The notes under the pieces: generated by a model
What the model was told of the DNA's origin: nothing
What the model saw: the letters and a program-made list of their open reading frames with translations, nothing else
The model's database searches: none
Part shown: in pieces, positions 11,181 to 23,702 of the stretch
Layout: each line of letters begins with the position of its first letter
Position numbering within the stretch: the stretch's first letter is position 1
NCBI GenBank assembly: GCA_036172665.1
Contig: CM069870.1
Span: 61,380,212-61,444,211 of the forward strand
DNA: 64,000 nucleotides
Direction of reading: 5' to 3'
DNA from: Prosopocoilus inquinatus
Taxonomy: Eukaryota > Arthropoda > Insecta > Coleoptera > Lucanidae
Program-made: the position numbers and the translations under genes

Positions 11181-13427
11181 AACTGTTAACTGTTATTAAC
11201 TATAAAATAATATAAATCTTAACAAAATATGAAACGGTAACTTCTTATTTACAAACAAAACATAACTATGGATTACTAAATATGATAAATGATTCTGATG
11301 CACTATAAGTGCCGAAATAACTTCTTGTGTCAGACGTCGCAGCGATCTCTTGTGGCGGTTCGCTGAGCTGACAATGCGATTGCCTGGAACGATGGCCTTC
11401 TAGTAGGACACTATGTTGTAGGGCGTCGTCCCTCAAATGACGTCGAAACAGTTAGGCAGCAAACGGAAAAGTATTGCCGAAAAACCAGAAGATTCGCAAC
11501 ACAAATAAATAAGCAAATTTCTCTGTGGGAACAAAGAAATCTAATATGAGCTTGGGTCGTTGGAAAGGCGTCACATAAATACTTGACTGTTTAACGCGGA
11601 AACGGAATACTTGCTTGGAATAATCTGTTTATATCGACTCCACAGGTTCACGAATACAAATAATACCAGTTAGCACTGTAGCTGAATCGAATTTTGAATA
11701 ATAAATGCAATAATTCAGGGAAGTGACACATGTATTATGTACTGGCGTAATACAGAATAGAGATAGATAAAAAGAATCTCTCACGAACACAATTCACCTC
11801 GGCCAATCAGATTACAATAACAGATAACGTGACTTCCAGACCCAATCAGAGCGCAATACCAACGCGCCTAAGCCAGAAACAAATAGTGTGGCCAACGGTA
11901 AACAGCTTAAACGTACCACACATGAATATTTATAAGAACCGACGAATTAAACTATAACAAGACTAAAGCATTAAAGAACTGATATTGGCGTTCAGATGTG
12001 GGTACATTGGACTTGAGAAAGAAAATGAATTTCTTTCACAATTTGCTATATTAGATAGGTTAGTTGTATTTACTACAACACTGTTGTTTGTACAGTCTGA
12101 ATATCACACCCTTTCTCTTTGGGATGGTATTGAAGAGGAGCAAAGTCTCCCTTTTTTAAACGATTACTTCCCAAGAAGCTGTCAAAAAAAATTATTTTAT
12201 TTTTTACTAGGACATTATATTTTTGTTAGATTTCAAGGTTTGCCAAGGGTACCTACAGACGTAATTAATTCCAGATTTTGATAGATTCAAGTACTTAAGA
12301 AAATTATATAAAAATTCGACCTTTCGGCAAACTTTCATTGGATGGCTTACTATCTGATATTCTCAAATTTAACTGTCGCATTAACTTCACGGATTAATTT
12401 GAATATGGACCAAAACTTATTGAACGTCCTTTGTCATTGTAATCAATCACTACAAACTTTTTCAGAACAACAAAATTCTATTAATAGCTCCAATTTTTTC
12501 GGTGCACTTTAAAAAAAAACGCGAACCATTGATTCGAAATTAATGTTTTTGACAAACAATAAGTTGGAGGTTGAGCTAAATAAAGCACAGCATGATTTGC
12601 AAGATAAACGTCAGCACGGAGACCTTCGGTTTTCCATGAATCACGATATATCAAAACTGCACTTTGTCCACCCTATCATAATCCAACAGAACAAACAGTA
12701 CCGCACAAACTGAATAATCAGGAAATACGAAATTGTTTTGAAAATTTTTACTACACCCGTTTGCAGAGAGTACCTACTTAAGCTAGCTATGCATACAAGC
12801 CGTCCATAATACATACATAATTGTATAACGTGTTCCACATTCCAGCGTAAACGGCGATAAAAATATGCGCCAGTAATAACCTTAACCATGGTGTACGTAA
12901 TACATTACGAAATAGTTTATGCAATAGTGCAGAATTAATTAATTAGTTTATTGTGTGTGTATGTACATACGTACTATCTGGTTATTATCAGTCAAGGTAG
13001 TGGTCTCTAATATTTTTCAAATAAAGCCTTACTACTGTTACTATATTTAAACGTCGTCGGTAATTTATATCAAGGACGGAAATGATTGGAGTTGCAATTT
13101 ATTGGAGTGTCAAGTGCAACGCGTTTAAACCCACGGATCCTACTTTCATCTCTGCACACAGCAATAAAATAAATCGAGGGATCTTTTTAAAAAAGAATAC
13201 GAAAAGATTCTGGTTTTATTGAATCGAGACCCGAGGGATATTATGAGTAATTATTAAAATTCTGAAAGAATGCATCAACAACAATGTATGTATAAATATA
13301 TTAAAAGAGAAACACGGAAATGTATGATTAATTATTGTTTATGAACTGAAGCACAAAGCTGCACTGATACTGCAGGCACAAACATATTTTAGTTTCAGTA
13401 AACAGATTTTAGTTTGCAATAATTTTA
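11181..13427. other. Intronic DNA without recognised genes
   Basis: An open frame at 11985-12281 (98 codons, plus) has no recognisable domain, splice context or homologous copy in the window. I do not call it a gene. Confidence 0.4.
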
Positions 13428-13902
13428 ACAGGACCAAGTATACAATTTTTTTTAAACATCTTTAAAATATTCCAGGTTTAAAATAATATAAAATCAGAGT
13501 AAAAATACCTTTGATACAATTGGCTTCTCTAAAAAAGATGTTTCCAATTATCTATAATTAACCGTCTTCTTAGTTGTATGATGAATTTCATGGACATAGT
13601 CGAAAATAGCCTTAATCACGTATAGTGTGGAACAAAAGTATCGAATAATAGCTGTAACTTTTTTTTTGAAAAGTTGTGAAAAAATGTTTCTCATATGAAA
13701 GTTGTTTGGTTTGTTGCCACACATGTTGTGGCCTTTTCAGTTTCTTAATTACCTTCTTTTGTTCTGTTGTTATGGCAACCAACTTTGTTTTTTAAAAATA
13801 TTATACTACTATAATTACTTTTAGCGATTTTGAAACAAGAATATTTTTTACATTCAGTAATACAACAGGCAGAAAAACAAAATAAAATAAAGAAGAATAC
13901 AT
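13428..13902 (+). repeat. ~450-bp direct repeat, copy 1
   Basis: Collinear with 23266-23702 from TTAACAGGACCAAGTATAC to the AAAATAAAATAAAG region, with scattered indels. It overlaps the left end of the element at 13624-14102. Confidence 0.8.
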
Positions 13903-14102
13903 GATAAAGGAAGATCTAGGTACAGATCTAGGTGCTTTTTAAAAAGCCAAAGTTGTTTGTCATAGCAACAGGACAAAAGAGAACACGAAAGAACTATGTA
14001 CGTCAGAACGCGCGTGGGAATATATCAAACAATTGTTTTAAACATTTTTTGATAACTTTTCAAATAAAAAAATATTATTCGATACTTTTGTTCCATCCTG
14101 TA
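13624..14102. mobile_element. Tc1/mariner-like MITE
   Basis: The termini are AGTGTGGAACAAAAGTATCG on the left and CGATACTTTTGTTCCATCCTG on the right, flanked by TA. The 479-bp interior has no transposase. TA flanks and terminal form fit Tc1/mariner. The related copy at 23450-23700 lacks the right terminus. Confidence 0.65.
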
Positions 14103-14813
14103 TATGACACCTTTGGCCAGAAAATTAAAAATCTTATTGACTGAAATTCGATATAGATTTGTTAACCGACACGAAAAACATAAATACAGTTCAATTGAGG
14201 AAAGGAATCATGCACTATGTTAATCAACACTGTGCGTATCGGAAATGCATCATTAGAGATTCAGAAGGAATACGGTAACGCTAAACGATGATCAGGTTGT
14301 GCGCATGCGCGCAACGATATTTATAAACCGGATTCAAATTAGCATTTACTTTACCCTTTAATACATTTAGGAATATTTGTATGTTTCATGTTGGTACCAT
14401 GATGAAACGCAATTGGTAGCACTCTGCGTTTGTCTACGACGTGACAACGACCCAAGAATTAAGTCAAAAACGTTTAAAGAAATGAATAGTATGAATAAAA
14501 GTAAAACCTATATATTACTCAGTCGCAGAAAAATAATAAATGAGGTTAAGTAAAATAAAACAACAAGCGCTATGGCTAGAGGTTTAAATTCCTATACCAC
14601 GTTATTTTGTAAACCATATTAAATCCGGTGAGTGAGTGAGTTGCTAAAACTCCCTGTTAAATCAAGTTGAAATACGAAATTAATAATAGCGTTGATTAAC
14701 GTAGTGCAACCACCTGAAATAGACGAATTCCGTATATGACGTGCGTGTATTCTTTCCTGAATTGAACAGTACATAATCATTTCCCCATAGTTACCCATAT
14801 GGCGTCAAGGTTT
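14103..14813. other. Non-coding, nothing recognised
   Basis: AT-rich intronic sequence with no supported feature. Confidence 0.4.
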
Positions 14814-14924
14814 CCTTAACTCAGCGTTTTCCAAACTGTGAGGCGTAAATCTTCAAAGGGAGGCGCAGCAAAATAAGTATAACAAAATTGAACGCAAAGT
14901 TTATGTTATTTTTTACAAGAGACT

Positions 14925-15108
14925 TGTTAGGATTGCGAGTAAACACCAAATACGATACACTTGTATAAGAACTTTCTTTAATTAAAACTTTTATCAGACA
15001 GCAGACAATTGACAGTGTAATACATAGAAACTCTTACATGGCATACTATCTAAACCTATATCGTAAATCATGGATCGTAGTTACGCATAAATACGTTATG
15101 CGTTAACA
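14925..15108 (-). repeat. copia 3' LTR
   Basis: On the minus strand a 184-bp segment starts TGTTAACG directly after a purine-rich tract (GGGGAGG, 15109-15115) and ends CCTAACA. It follows the pol stop codon by about a dozen bases. The 5' LTR is absent. Confidence 0.7.
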
Positions 15109-16275
15109 CCTCCCCGCGATCTATGATTTTCTTGAATTTCTGTCGACATGATTCAATCCGCACATCTTAACACATTTCATATGTGTTGTCTTTGGAAGAC
15201 CTTTCGTTAACATGTCGGCTGGCATATCACTTGATGAAACGTGATCAATTTTGAGTAGATTCTTACTCAGAGCTTCTCTCACAAAATGGTGACGCATATC
15301 GATATGCTTACTTCGCGAATGATATGTTGCATTTTGTGCTAATTTTAACGCTCCCATATTGTCGTTGAATACAGTTACTTCTGATAAATTCGAAAAACCT
15401 AATTGTTCTAAAAATCTTCGCAAATAAATTGATTCTTTAGTACATTCGGTCAAACCCATATACTCAGCTTCGGTCGTAGATAATGCTACTGTTGGCTGTT
15501 TTCTAGAATCCCAAGATATGGGACTTCCGGATAATTTAAATATAAAACCGGTGTATGACCGCCTATCCTCAGCACAACCACCCCAGTCTGCATCCACGAA
15601 ACCTTCAATTGATTTAGAGTCCTTACGATAGACCAGTCCTAAATCCTTCGTACCTTTCAAGTATCGTATTACTCGTTTAGCCGCAATCCAATGTTCTCTG
15701 CCAAAACAGTTGTTAAACTGTCCCAGATAGCTAGCAGCAAAACTTATGTCTGGACGCGTTGTAACAGCTAAGTATGTTAATGCACCAACCAGTTCTCGAT
15801 ATGGTAATTTAGATTCTTCCTCATCCAAGTGTTTCATATTTCTGGATAACTTTACACATGGATCTATTGGTGTTCCAACTGAGTTACAGTCATGCATTCC
15901 AAAAACGCTTTAATATGTCGTCAATGTAGCCTCGTTGATTCATGGTTACTTCTCCTTGTTTCACCTTGATCTCGATGTTCAGACAATAAGAAACTTCACC
16001 GAGGTCCTTAACTTCGAAATTTCTGGACATTTCCTCACGAAGCTTATTGACAATTCTGAAATCACGAGAACTGATTAAAATGTCATCAACATATACGGCT
16101 ATCATAGTGATATCCTCCCCTTGACCGATGTAATATACACAAGAATCATTTGTAGGAGTTGCTCCGAACTTCTTCAGTACGCCGTCTAACTTCTCATACC
16201 AATTTCGTCCGGCTTGACGAAGACCATAGAGTGACTTTTTAAGTAGGCACACCTTGTCTCCAAACTTCAAGTCTT
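15109..16275 (-). pseudogene. copia (Ty1) retrotransposon pol remnant: RT and RNase H
   Basis: Two minus-strand frames, 16270-15890 and 15897-15121, together give the C-terminal part of a Ty1/copia polyprotein. The first carries LLKKSLYGLRQAGRNWYEKL and the RT catalytic AVYVDDILI. The second carries RYLKGTKDLGL, the RNase H motifs VDADWGG, STTEAEYMG and NDNMGALKLAQN, and SKHIDMRHHFVRE, ending just before the polypurine tract. The frames are separated by an extra T in a T-run at 15893-15900, which turns KRFGMHDC into a frameshift. Gag, protease, integrase and the 5' LTR are missing. It sits inside the hAT element and is therefore younger than it. Confidence 0.9.
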
Positions 16276-16779
16276 GTAATATTTAACGAATACGTACGGT
16301 CGCAAGCAATAAATTTTTGTCGCTATTAATAATTGGCAATGGCTGGTATTTAAACGAAGGAGATTCGTGTCTTAATTTTGAATGCTAAGTCTCTTAAATA
16401 TTTAATATATTTTGACAGTTTCATGGTAAAAAAACAAATGAAAATTTCTAATCTGTGGAATTAAAACTTACATTTTTATTGATTGTGACGACCAACATTT
16501 AATACCATGAGATTTTTTTATTTTGAAATTGTAAATTGTTAATATTTCTAAGTTTTAGAAAAAAAATGTGTGAATGTATTTCAGGATTTGCAAACAAATT
16601 TCAATAACACAAATGTGCTATTACTGTCAGTTATAAAATGTAATGATGATTTTTAAATATTTAAAAAAATACTATGATGGGGAGGGGGGAGGGGGCGTGA
16701 ATCATAACAGAGCTCAAAAGGAGGGCGCGATACCTAAAAGTTTGGGAAACGCTGCCTTAACTAATTGCTAATTACATCA

Positions 16780-18100
16780 TCTATTGTTCTTTTACAAGCT
16801 TCTTCGATTTCTTCCTATCTCCTACGATTTCTTTTGCTGAATTCGTTTTCCTCTTTTCCTGCTGTGGTAGGATGTTTTCTACTGCGCTATTCTACCATCT
16901 TTTAGGTCCTCCTCTTTTATTTTTCCCCAACGGTTTTGCCTCTCAGATATTTTTAACTTGTCTCTCCTCCTCCACCCTGACTGACTAGCTGATTTTTTTC
17001 TCTTTATTTACTGATTCATTTACCAATCCAATTCCTTTCGTACATTTTCACTTCTCCTTTAATCTGACTTTTTTGCTCTTGCTACTTTCCTATGGTATTT
17101 TATTTCAATCGTTTATATCCCTTTTCTTATTTTTCTGATAAAATGCAATTCTTTGTTTTCTTCGAAGTTTCTTTACACTTGATAAATTTGTTATGTATTG
17201 CATAGTAATAATTGAAATTAACCTTCGCCCACAATAATTTTTATATCCGTAGATACGTATTTCGGCAGCTAAGCTGCTATCTTCAGTACGCTATCAACTT
17301 AAAAGCACTAAAAAGAGATCTAGAAATAACCTAATCACACTGATAAAATATTTTAGTATTGCATTGTAGATTTTATTAATTGCCTTCATCCTTTCACTTA
17401 CTTCCTCTTCCACATTTCCTTTACGTTAATTAATGTTCCAAGGTACTTAAATCTACATACTCGCTCAATTTCCTCTCCGTTTATTTTTTACGTATTTTAA
17501 TGCCTCTTTTGCTTAAGACCATGGATTTAGTTTTATTTTATGTTTAGCTGTAGGTTCTGTGTAGCTAAGGTATCTTTTCATACTTTAATGATTTAAAAAA
17601 AATTATTTTCTGAGCTTATGAACAGTGCAATGTCATTTGCAAATACACACGAGTTTAGGGAAACAGGTTGTAGATTTTTGTAGGTATCCGCTTATTACTT
17701 TTTCCGTTTTCGTCTAACATTCTCTTATTATTTCATCCATTGTATATACTAAAAACGGCAGCGGCCTCAGTACACTACCTTGTCTTACCCCTTCACCCGT
17801 GTGAAATTTTTCTGATATTCCATTGCATTTTCTTTGTACACATGTACCTTTTATTGTATCTATTAATTACTTCTCCAACCTTTTCCAGATCCTACTTCAA
17901 TTTATTGTACCGAATGTTTTTTTCCTATCTAGGAAACATAGATGTTCTGAATTATTTGTTAATTTCTTTTCGATTCCTTGTTTTATCGTGAAAATATGAT
18001 TTTGGATGCTGTGCGCCAGTCGGAATTCATTTTGCTTGTCTTGGAGCAGTGATTCTACTCACTTCCTTATCCTCTTTTCTATAAAAATCATCTGAAGTCC
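16780..18100 (-). pseudogene. Decayed non-LTR retrotransposon reverse transcriptase
   Basis: Minus-strand reading gives scattered RT landmarks in the right order: LLQDKQNEFR around 18040, VRQGSVLRPLPFLVYTMDE around 17750, VFANDIALF around 17630 (Asp to Asn in the usual FADD box), INGEEIERVCRFKYLGTLI around 17460, and a basic GxPKRW-like C-terminus around 16900. Stops and frameshifts interrupt every segment. The motif style matches RTE/jockey-type elements that commonly end in a W-rich basic tail. A 130-bp repeat (17211-17340) has inserted in it. Confidence 0.65.
17211..17340 (+). repeat. 130-bp repeat, single arm
   Basis: Matches both arms of the inverted structure at 38416-38742, including ATATCCGTAGATACGTATTT and the GCTAAGCTG...CATCTTCAG segment. 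Confidence 0.75.
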
Positions 18101-18425
18101 TGTGCGTAGTACAGTACAACAAATAATTTAATGTAACCTAAGAAACAAAGCTCCATGAAATACAGACTCCAAGATTTCTAGGAATCTGATTTATTAGGTA
18201 AGCCGACATAAGTGGTCTTAATTAATTAATTAACTAATATGATTAGCATAAATGTTGCGTTAAGCAATGACATGTGCGGAAGAAAATATCGCTGTTTCAA
18301 GGTATTTCAAGAAAATAAAGGAGACAAAAATGACTATAATCAAGAACTTACTTTGTAGCTAATTAGTAAAAAGAATCATGCGCTTAATCATACTTTACAA
18401 CAAAGAACAAAGTAAGCAACACAAT

Positions 18426-18664
18426 ACCCGGTTTCATAAAGGCAAGTCAATTTAGTGTACGTGTGCAGTTTTTTTTTGTATAAATTTGATTAACAACTAA
18501 GGGCGAGGTCTCATTTAGAAAAGCGACCTGTCTCAGTTACTTTGTAATAAATTTTACACCAAAATTAACATCGTTTACACTGGCCTAAGTAACATTTTTT
18601 TCTATTATGTTCTACTACGTGGTTAAACTGCATAGCAAATTTAACTTGGATTTATGAAACCAGG
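18426..18664. mobile_element. MITE with CCCGGTTTCATAAA termini
   Basis: Left CCCGGTTTCATAAAGGCAAG and right TTTATGAAACCAGG are inverted repeats. About 240 bp, non-coding. Confidence 0.6.
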
Positions 18665-19432
18665 TCAAAGTGCTTTTAAATACACGAGCAAGTCGAAAAC
18701 CACTCAAAACTGTTTTCAATAAAGTTGTTTCATAAATAATGCATTTTAAACTAATTTTATATTTGTAAATATAAACTGAGTTAATACAACAATGAAGTGG
18801 ATTTAAACTGAGAATTAATTTGTATATGAATTACTTTATTAAACAGAAATTACAAGAACGTGTCAGTTCTAATTTTGTTATGCTATCAATAATTAAATAT
18901 TGATAATATTGATAAAACTGTAGTTGCTGCTTAATACGTTGAAACAATATTCGCCTATGTATTAATTTAACGTTGTCCTTTTTCATTCAAGTATTAATCG
19001 GTTGTAAGTGAAGGAACACCATCAAAAATTAACTCAATCATTTCCAAGATCATCGACAATCTTATCAATAACAATCGCCTTTAATGTAAAAGTAATTCTC
19101 ATAATCTTCTAAATAACAATAAATCAGATCTGATTACGGAGAAATAAAATGATTTAAAAAGAGAAACAGGATTTCGCTCTCAATAAATTATTTTATGTAT
19201 CAGATGTACACTGCCGCTCACGAAAATATGGACACTTTCTGATAGTCTTTCTTCTTTTCTTATCTTAGAGTTTATACGTTTTATTTAATTAAACTTGAAA
19301 TATTAGAGAGTGTAATTTGAGAATTATCGGTTCGTAATTTCAGAAACGGCAAATTAAGTTGTATTGTAAATGTTGATAATACTGGTCGTTAATTAGCCGA
19401 ATAGAAAAAATTCGTGTGTTTCTCTTCAGACA
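18665..19432. other. Non-coding, one isolated terminal repeat
   Basis: A terminus-like word, ACTGCCGCTCACGAAAATAT, at about 19209 resembles the inverted sequence near 32636. No complete element could be drawn between them. Confidence 0.3.
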
Positions 19433-19856
19433 TATACTGGGTGTCTCATAACCTACGGAGGAGATTAAAAGGGTGGCTAGAGGAGATCAAATTAAAGCTT
19501 TTTTCTTAATTCGCTCTTGACCGAAACCCAATAATAAGAAAGTTACAGCAGTTTAATGTTTAAATATTTAAGAAGCAAATGTTCACTAACCACAGTATTA
19601 AATTACTTTTAACTTCAAATTTGTAGTGTCTAAGAGTTAGTTGAACAATGTTTAGTTAAAAAAGTTAATAAAAAATTAGTACCTTAAAAGTTACGCGTAT
19701 TTATTTTTTTCTTTTAATGCTCAAAAACTGGTGTCCATTTTATTGAGAGCCGCTGACTAAAACTAAAACAAGTTCTCATAGAAATTTACTTAAATGTCAA
19801 TTCCTTTAACTGTCAAAGTAAAGGTAATTTATCTGTAAGTAATTCATTCAAATAAA

Positions 19857-20915
19857 ATGGTTAATTATTCTAATGAGGAATACATGGACATGATCCAAAT
19901 GTATGGAGCTGCTGAACAAAATGCTGTACGCGCAAGACTTATGTATTTGGAAAAATTTCCAAATCGACAAATACCTTCCGAAAACACTATCCTTCGCGTG
20001 ATTCAACGAGGAAGAGAGACTGGGAAGTTACAACCCACGAAAGGCCATGGTGGTGGGAGATTAAATGTGCATGATGTTAACGTTGAAGAAGAAATTTTAG
20101 AATTGGCAAGCGCAGATCCTACCTACTACAAGTACACGGAAAATTTCCCACCAAGTTAATGTTTCTCGGTCCCCTACCACTTCCAAAAGGTGCAAGGACT
20201 AACTCCAAATGATTATCCGTTGCGTCAACAGTTTTACGAATGGCTACTACATCGTACTAACAGAGACGTGGAATTTCCAGCAAATGTACTGGTAACGGAT
20301 GAATGCTGCTTTACCAGGAATGGGAGTCTTAACTTTCACAATTTTCACGTATGGGCTGATGAAAATCCACATGCGATCCACCGGAATGCCTTTCAGCAAC
20401 GTTTTAGCTTAAACTTGTGGGCTTGGATTGTGAACAACACCCTTATAGGGCCGTTCGAATTGCCACCACGCCTGAATGGTGATTCTTATTTGCAGTTTTT
20501 ACAGGAAGTTCTGCCGGAACTCCTCGAGGATGTTCCTTTAAATGTGTGGCGGAGTATGTGGTTTATGCACGATGGCTGTCCTGCGCATTTTAGTCGTGCT
20601 GTAAGAGACTATCTTGACACCATTTTTCCGCAAAGATGGATTGGTCGGAGTGGATCTATTTCATGGCCCCCACGTAGTCCCGATTTAAACCCACTTGATT
20701 TTTTATTATGGGGATATATGAAAGAACGGGTATATGCCTCTGAAGTTGATACAATCGAAGAATTGCGCCATCGCATCAACGTTCCTACTGATTACTTACG
20801 CGACTATTTCCACAAGTATCAGGAAACTGGATTCGTCGTGCACAACTGTGCGTTGAAATGCAGGGTCACCATTTTGAGCAACATCTTTAAATGTTTAAGT
20901 TTTAATAAAGTTTAG
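19857..20915 (+). pseudogene. Tc1/mariner-type transposase, frameshifted and internally deleted
   Basis: The N-terminal frame starts MVNYSNEEYMDM and includes a helix-turn-helix-like region, then runs to a stop at 20157. A CCTA duplication near 20118 shifts the frame: the same DNA read one frame over continues as a sensible HTH region. A stretch expected before PYHFQKVQG is missing. The C-terminal frame from 20190 holds the DDE/D core: VTDECCF (first Asp), FMHDGCPAHF (second) and PPRSPDLNPLD (third, about 36 residues later). The family cuts and pastes at TA. With a shift and a deletion in the DNA-binding half, this copy cannot make a normal enzyme. Confidence 0.88.
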
Positions 20916-21020
20916 AGTTTATTTTTAATTTTTTTTTAAGTTTTATTAATTAAAAAGGTGTCTGCTTACTGCTTTTGCCATTATTTTTTGTTGAGTACAT
21001 GGTTACATACTTTAAAATTA

Positions 21021-21327
21021 AACAGATAAAATAGCGACATCTTACTATCGCTTTTTGACCTGACATTGCAGTACGATAGACAAATTGAAGCGGGATTTGC
21101 TCCTAATAAGTCCCCCATGCAAGGCGGCCATGCTCGAGGTTTTCACCGCAATCAAAAACGATTTGCACAAAATTTTTCTAAAAACTTTCAATATGCTTTG
21201 ACAGCAAGCATGGCCGCCTTGCATGGGGGACTTATTAGGAGCTAATCCCGCTTCAATTTGTCTATCCTACTGCAATGTCAGGTCAAAAAGCTATAGTAAG
21301 ATGTCGCTATTTTATCTGTTCATCATT
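21021..21327. repeat. Foldback with ~115-bp arms
   Basis: The arms (about 21021-21136 and 21208-21327) are near-perfect inverted repeats starting AACAGATAAAATAGCGACAT. The loop segment GCTCGAGGTTTTCACCGCAA recurs at 21443-21490. Relatives of the arm lie at 29128-29190 and 31429-31489. Confidence 0.8.
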
Positions 21328-21796
21328 CTTACATCGCATTTGCGAATAAAATGGGCAAGTCGTTTTTGGTCTACAGTGGAAATGTCGAGCTACGTCTCTG
21401 CTGAAGAAGCCCCAAGCAGGGCTGAAACAGCTGTCCAGAGGTTGCTCGAGGTTTTCACCGCAATCAAAAACGATTTGCACAATTTTTTTTTTAAATTAAA
21501 GTAACAGCGAACTCAACATATTATGTAGGCACTAAGTTACCTTGGAAACGTGAACACTTTATTTCTAACTATTTTTTCCCATTAATTTCAGCGGTAGCCA
21601 GCCAACATGTAGCTGGAAGTTTTTAAGAAATTTAAACTGCTGTATCTTTCTTATTATTGGGTTTCGGTCAAAAGCGAATTAAGAAAAAAGCTTTAATTTG
21701 ATCTCCTCTAGCCACCCTTTTAATCTCCTCCGTAGGTTATGAGACACCCAGTATATCCGTAGCAACGTTTACTTTAGCTAATTGCAAAGGCCCTTA

Positions 21797-22022
21797 TTCT
21801 CGCCTCGTGATTAAAGTCGCCTTTAAATAAATTTGTGATCAAAATAAACAAGAAACGATGTTGCTTTATGCCAATCTTATGAGTAAGAGAGTGACGAATT
21901 AACGCTGCCGTGAGAAGTAAACGTGTCACTCTCTTACATATTAAATTGATTAAAACTGTGTAATTTCGTATTTATTTTAATCACAATCTTGGTCAAAGAC
22001 GCCTTTAATCACGAGAAGAGAT
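21797..22022. mobile_element. MITE with nested hairpin
   Basis: The outer arms (21797-21850 and 21971-22020) share CTCGTGATTAAAG and GTGATYAAAATAAA. An inner hairpin pairs GTAAGAGAGTGAC with GTCACTCTCTTAC. Non-coding. Confidence 0.65.
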
Positions 22023-22975
22023 TTTAGGAACTGATAATTTAAAATAAGTAACCAACCAATAGCTTATGGATTATCACAGATATTTAAAATATTTTTTGGT
22101 AAAGGGTCGTTTTTACGTTATTATTCATACAACGCCGACTTCCTAAAACTGCATAATTACTATTTATTAGAGTACTGTGAGTATTAAACAATTTGTTAGA
22201 GGTGGGTTCCTACAATTGATTTCTTGGGTGTGCATTTGAATGAAAGAAACTGAAATTTAATTGAAAAAGAAATGCCGCGTCGAAAACTACCACCGGGTTA
22301 TAAGAAGAGAGTATTCGATTAGAACTACTGTTGATAAAATAAAAGTAAATTAAAATCAACAAATTCACTTTACACCGAGGGGGTCATCCTAATTGAATTG
22401 AATTCAACGGTGGTACTTCCTTAGCAACGTTCGGTAGTAGCAGAATACAACGTTGTGAGCTTCGATAATGCTCGATAGTAGGACTTACCAGTTGCAACTT
22501 GCAACTTCGAATAGAATGACCCTCTGAGATGGTGATGGTAAGCAGCGATGTCAACAGTATTGTAAAAATTCCGCTAAACGTACATTCGATTGAGATCGGA
22601 ACAGCGGCAATTGACGGTCTACGCAACGCCTAGCGTCAACGCAGCCTAGATTGAAGCGACGTCTAGCGAAATTTTTATAAACCTTTCGGCGTCACTGATG
22701 GTAAGTGGTTTTGAAGATCACAGAAGTCAAGGTTCATTGCGAGTGACATGTAGAGCGAATATTAACTTCGTTTTTGTTCGACTGCACTTCCACGATATTC
22801 GCTGACTTTTTCCGGCACTGTCAATATTATAGTTCATTCATCTATTAAAGTAATTGACAATCTGAATGCATTCTGGAATGACGAAACGAAATTCGAAGTG
22901 TTTGGCCAAATGCGAAGCGCTTTTGTGAGGCGATCAACATTTATCCTCCTATCGCATAGTACCTCCAGTAAAGCT
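22023..22975. other. Non-coding, nothing recognised
   Basis: No supported gene. Short opposing frames near 22384-22626 and 22834-23028 have no family features. Confidence 0.4.
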
Positions 22976-23260
22976 GCTTTTACTGCTTTGGAGATTTTGA
23001 GAATTGGATATTTGGAGATTGTTGTCATTGGCTGCCTTCGTTCACTTGACGAAAGTTATTGGCTACACAGTGCGACAAAATGAGACTTCAACATTCTGAA
23101 ATGGGATTACTCAACGAAAATGGTAAATTTGAGATAAAACAAAAATACATATAACGGGATTTTTCTATGTTAGGTCATTTAAGGATTATACCGAGGTCGG
23201 AAGTTTATAGAGAATGGGGCGTCCCGGTAGGTAACATTTTAATTAAAAAAAGTAGTTAGG
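22976..23260 (+). repeat. ~285-bp repeat, uninterrupted copy
   Basis: Runs from GCTGCTTTTACTGCTTTGGA to the GGGGCGTCC region. It aligns with 24783-25380 except for an insert there, giving the empty target site GAAAGTTATTGGCTAC. A third, inverted and diverged copy is at 28989-29113. Confidence 0.85.
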
Positions 23261-23265
23261 ATAAT

Positions 23266-23702
23266 TTTAACAGGACCAAGTATACGATTCTTTTAAACAT
23301 ATTCAGGTTTAAAATAATATAACCGACGATAACAACGTTATCTTAGAGTAAAAATACCTTCGATACAATTATCTTCTCTGAAAAAGATGTTACTTCTCAG
23401 TTGGATGAAGAATTTCATGGACATAGTGGAAAATGCCCTTAATCACATACAGTGTGAAACAAAAGTATCGAATAATAATGTGAAAAAATGTTTCATATGA
23501 AAGTTGTTTGCTTTGTTGCCACACATGTGGCCTTTTCAGTTTCTTGTTACCTTCTTTTATTCTGTTGTTATGGCAACCAACTTTGTTTTTTAAAAAGGCA
23601 CCTATAATTACTTTCAGCGATTTTGAAACAAGAATATTTTTTACATTCAGTGATACAATAGGCAGAGAGTCAAAATAAAATAAAGGAGAAGAAATTGATT
23701 CA
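23266..23702 (+). repeat. ~450-bp direct repeat, copy 2
   Basis: Collinear with 13428-13902. The right terminal repeat of the associated MITE is missing here. Confidence 0.8.

Larger units (their letters stand above)
14822..16754. mobile_element. Non-autonomous hAT element split by a copia insertion
   Basis: The left terminus is CAGCGTTTTCCAAACT and the right terminus is AAGTTTGGGAAACGCTG. Both are flanked by the exact 8-bp duplication CCTTAACT (14814-14821 and 16755-16762), diagnostic of hAT. Outside the copia remnant, only about 100 bp on the left and 480 bp on the right belong to the host element. They include a G-rich stretch near 16680 and no transposase. Confidence 0.85.
19435..21753 (+). 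mobile_element. Tc1/mariner-superfamily transposon with 120-bp inverted repeats
   Basis: TA (19433-19434, 21754-21755) flanks termini beginning TACTGGGTGTCTCATAACC. The inverted repeats span 19435-19554 and 21633-21753 and are almost identical. The element is 2.3 kb, holds a broken transposase (19857-20915) and carries a secondary foldback insertion (21021-21327) downstream of it. High arm identity suggests fairly recent movement; the transposase is nevertheless disabled. Confidence 0.9.

Noticed and set aside
11985..12281. 98-codon open frame
   Set aside because: No recognised domain, no splice or promoter context and no second copy. Length is within chance for this DNA.
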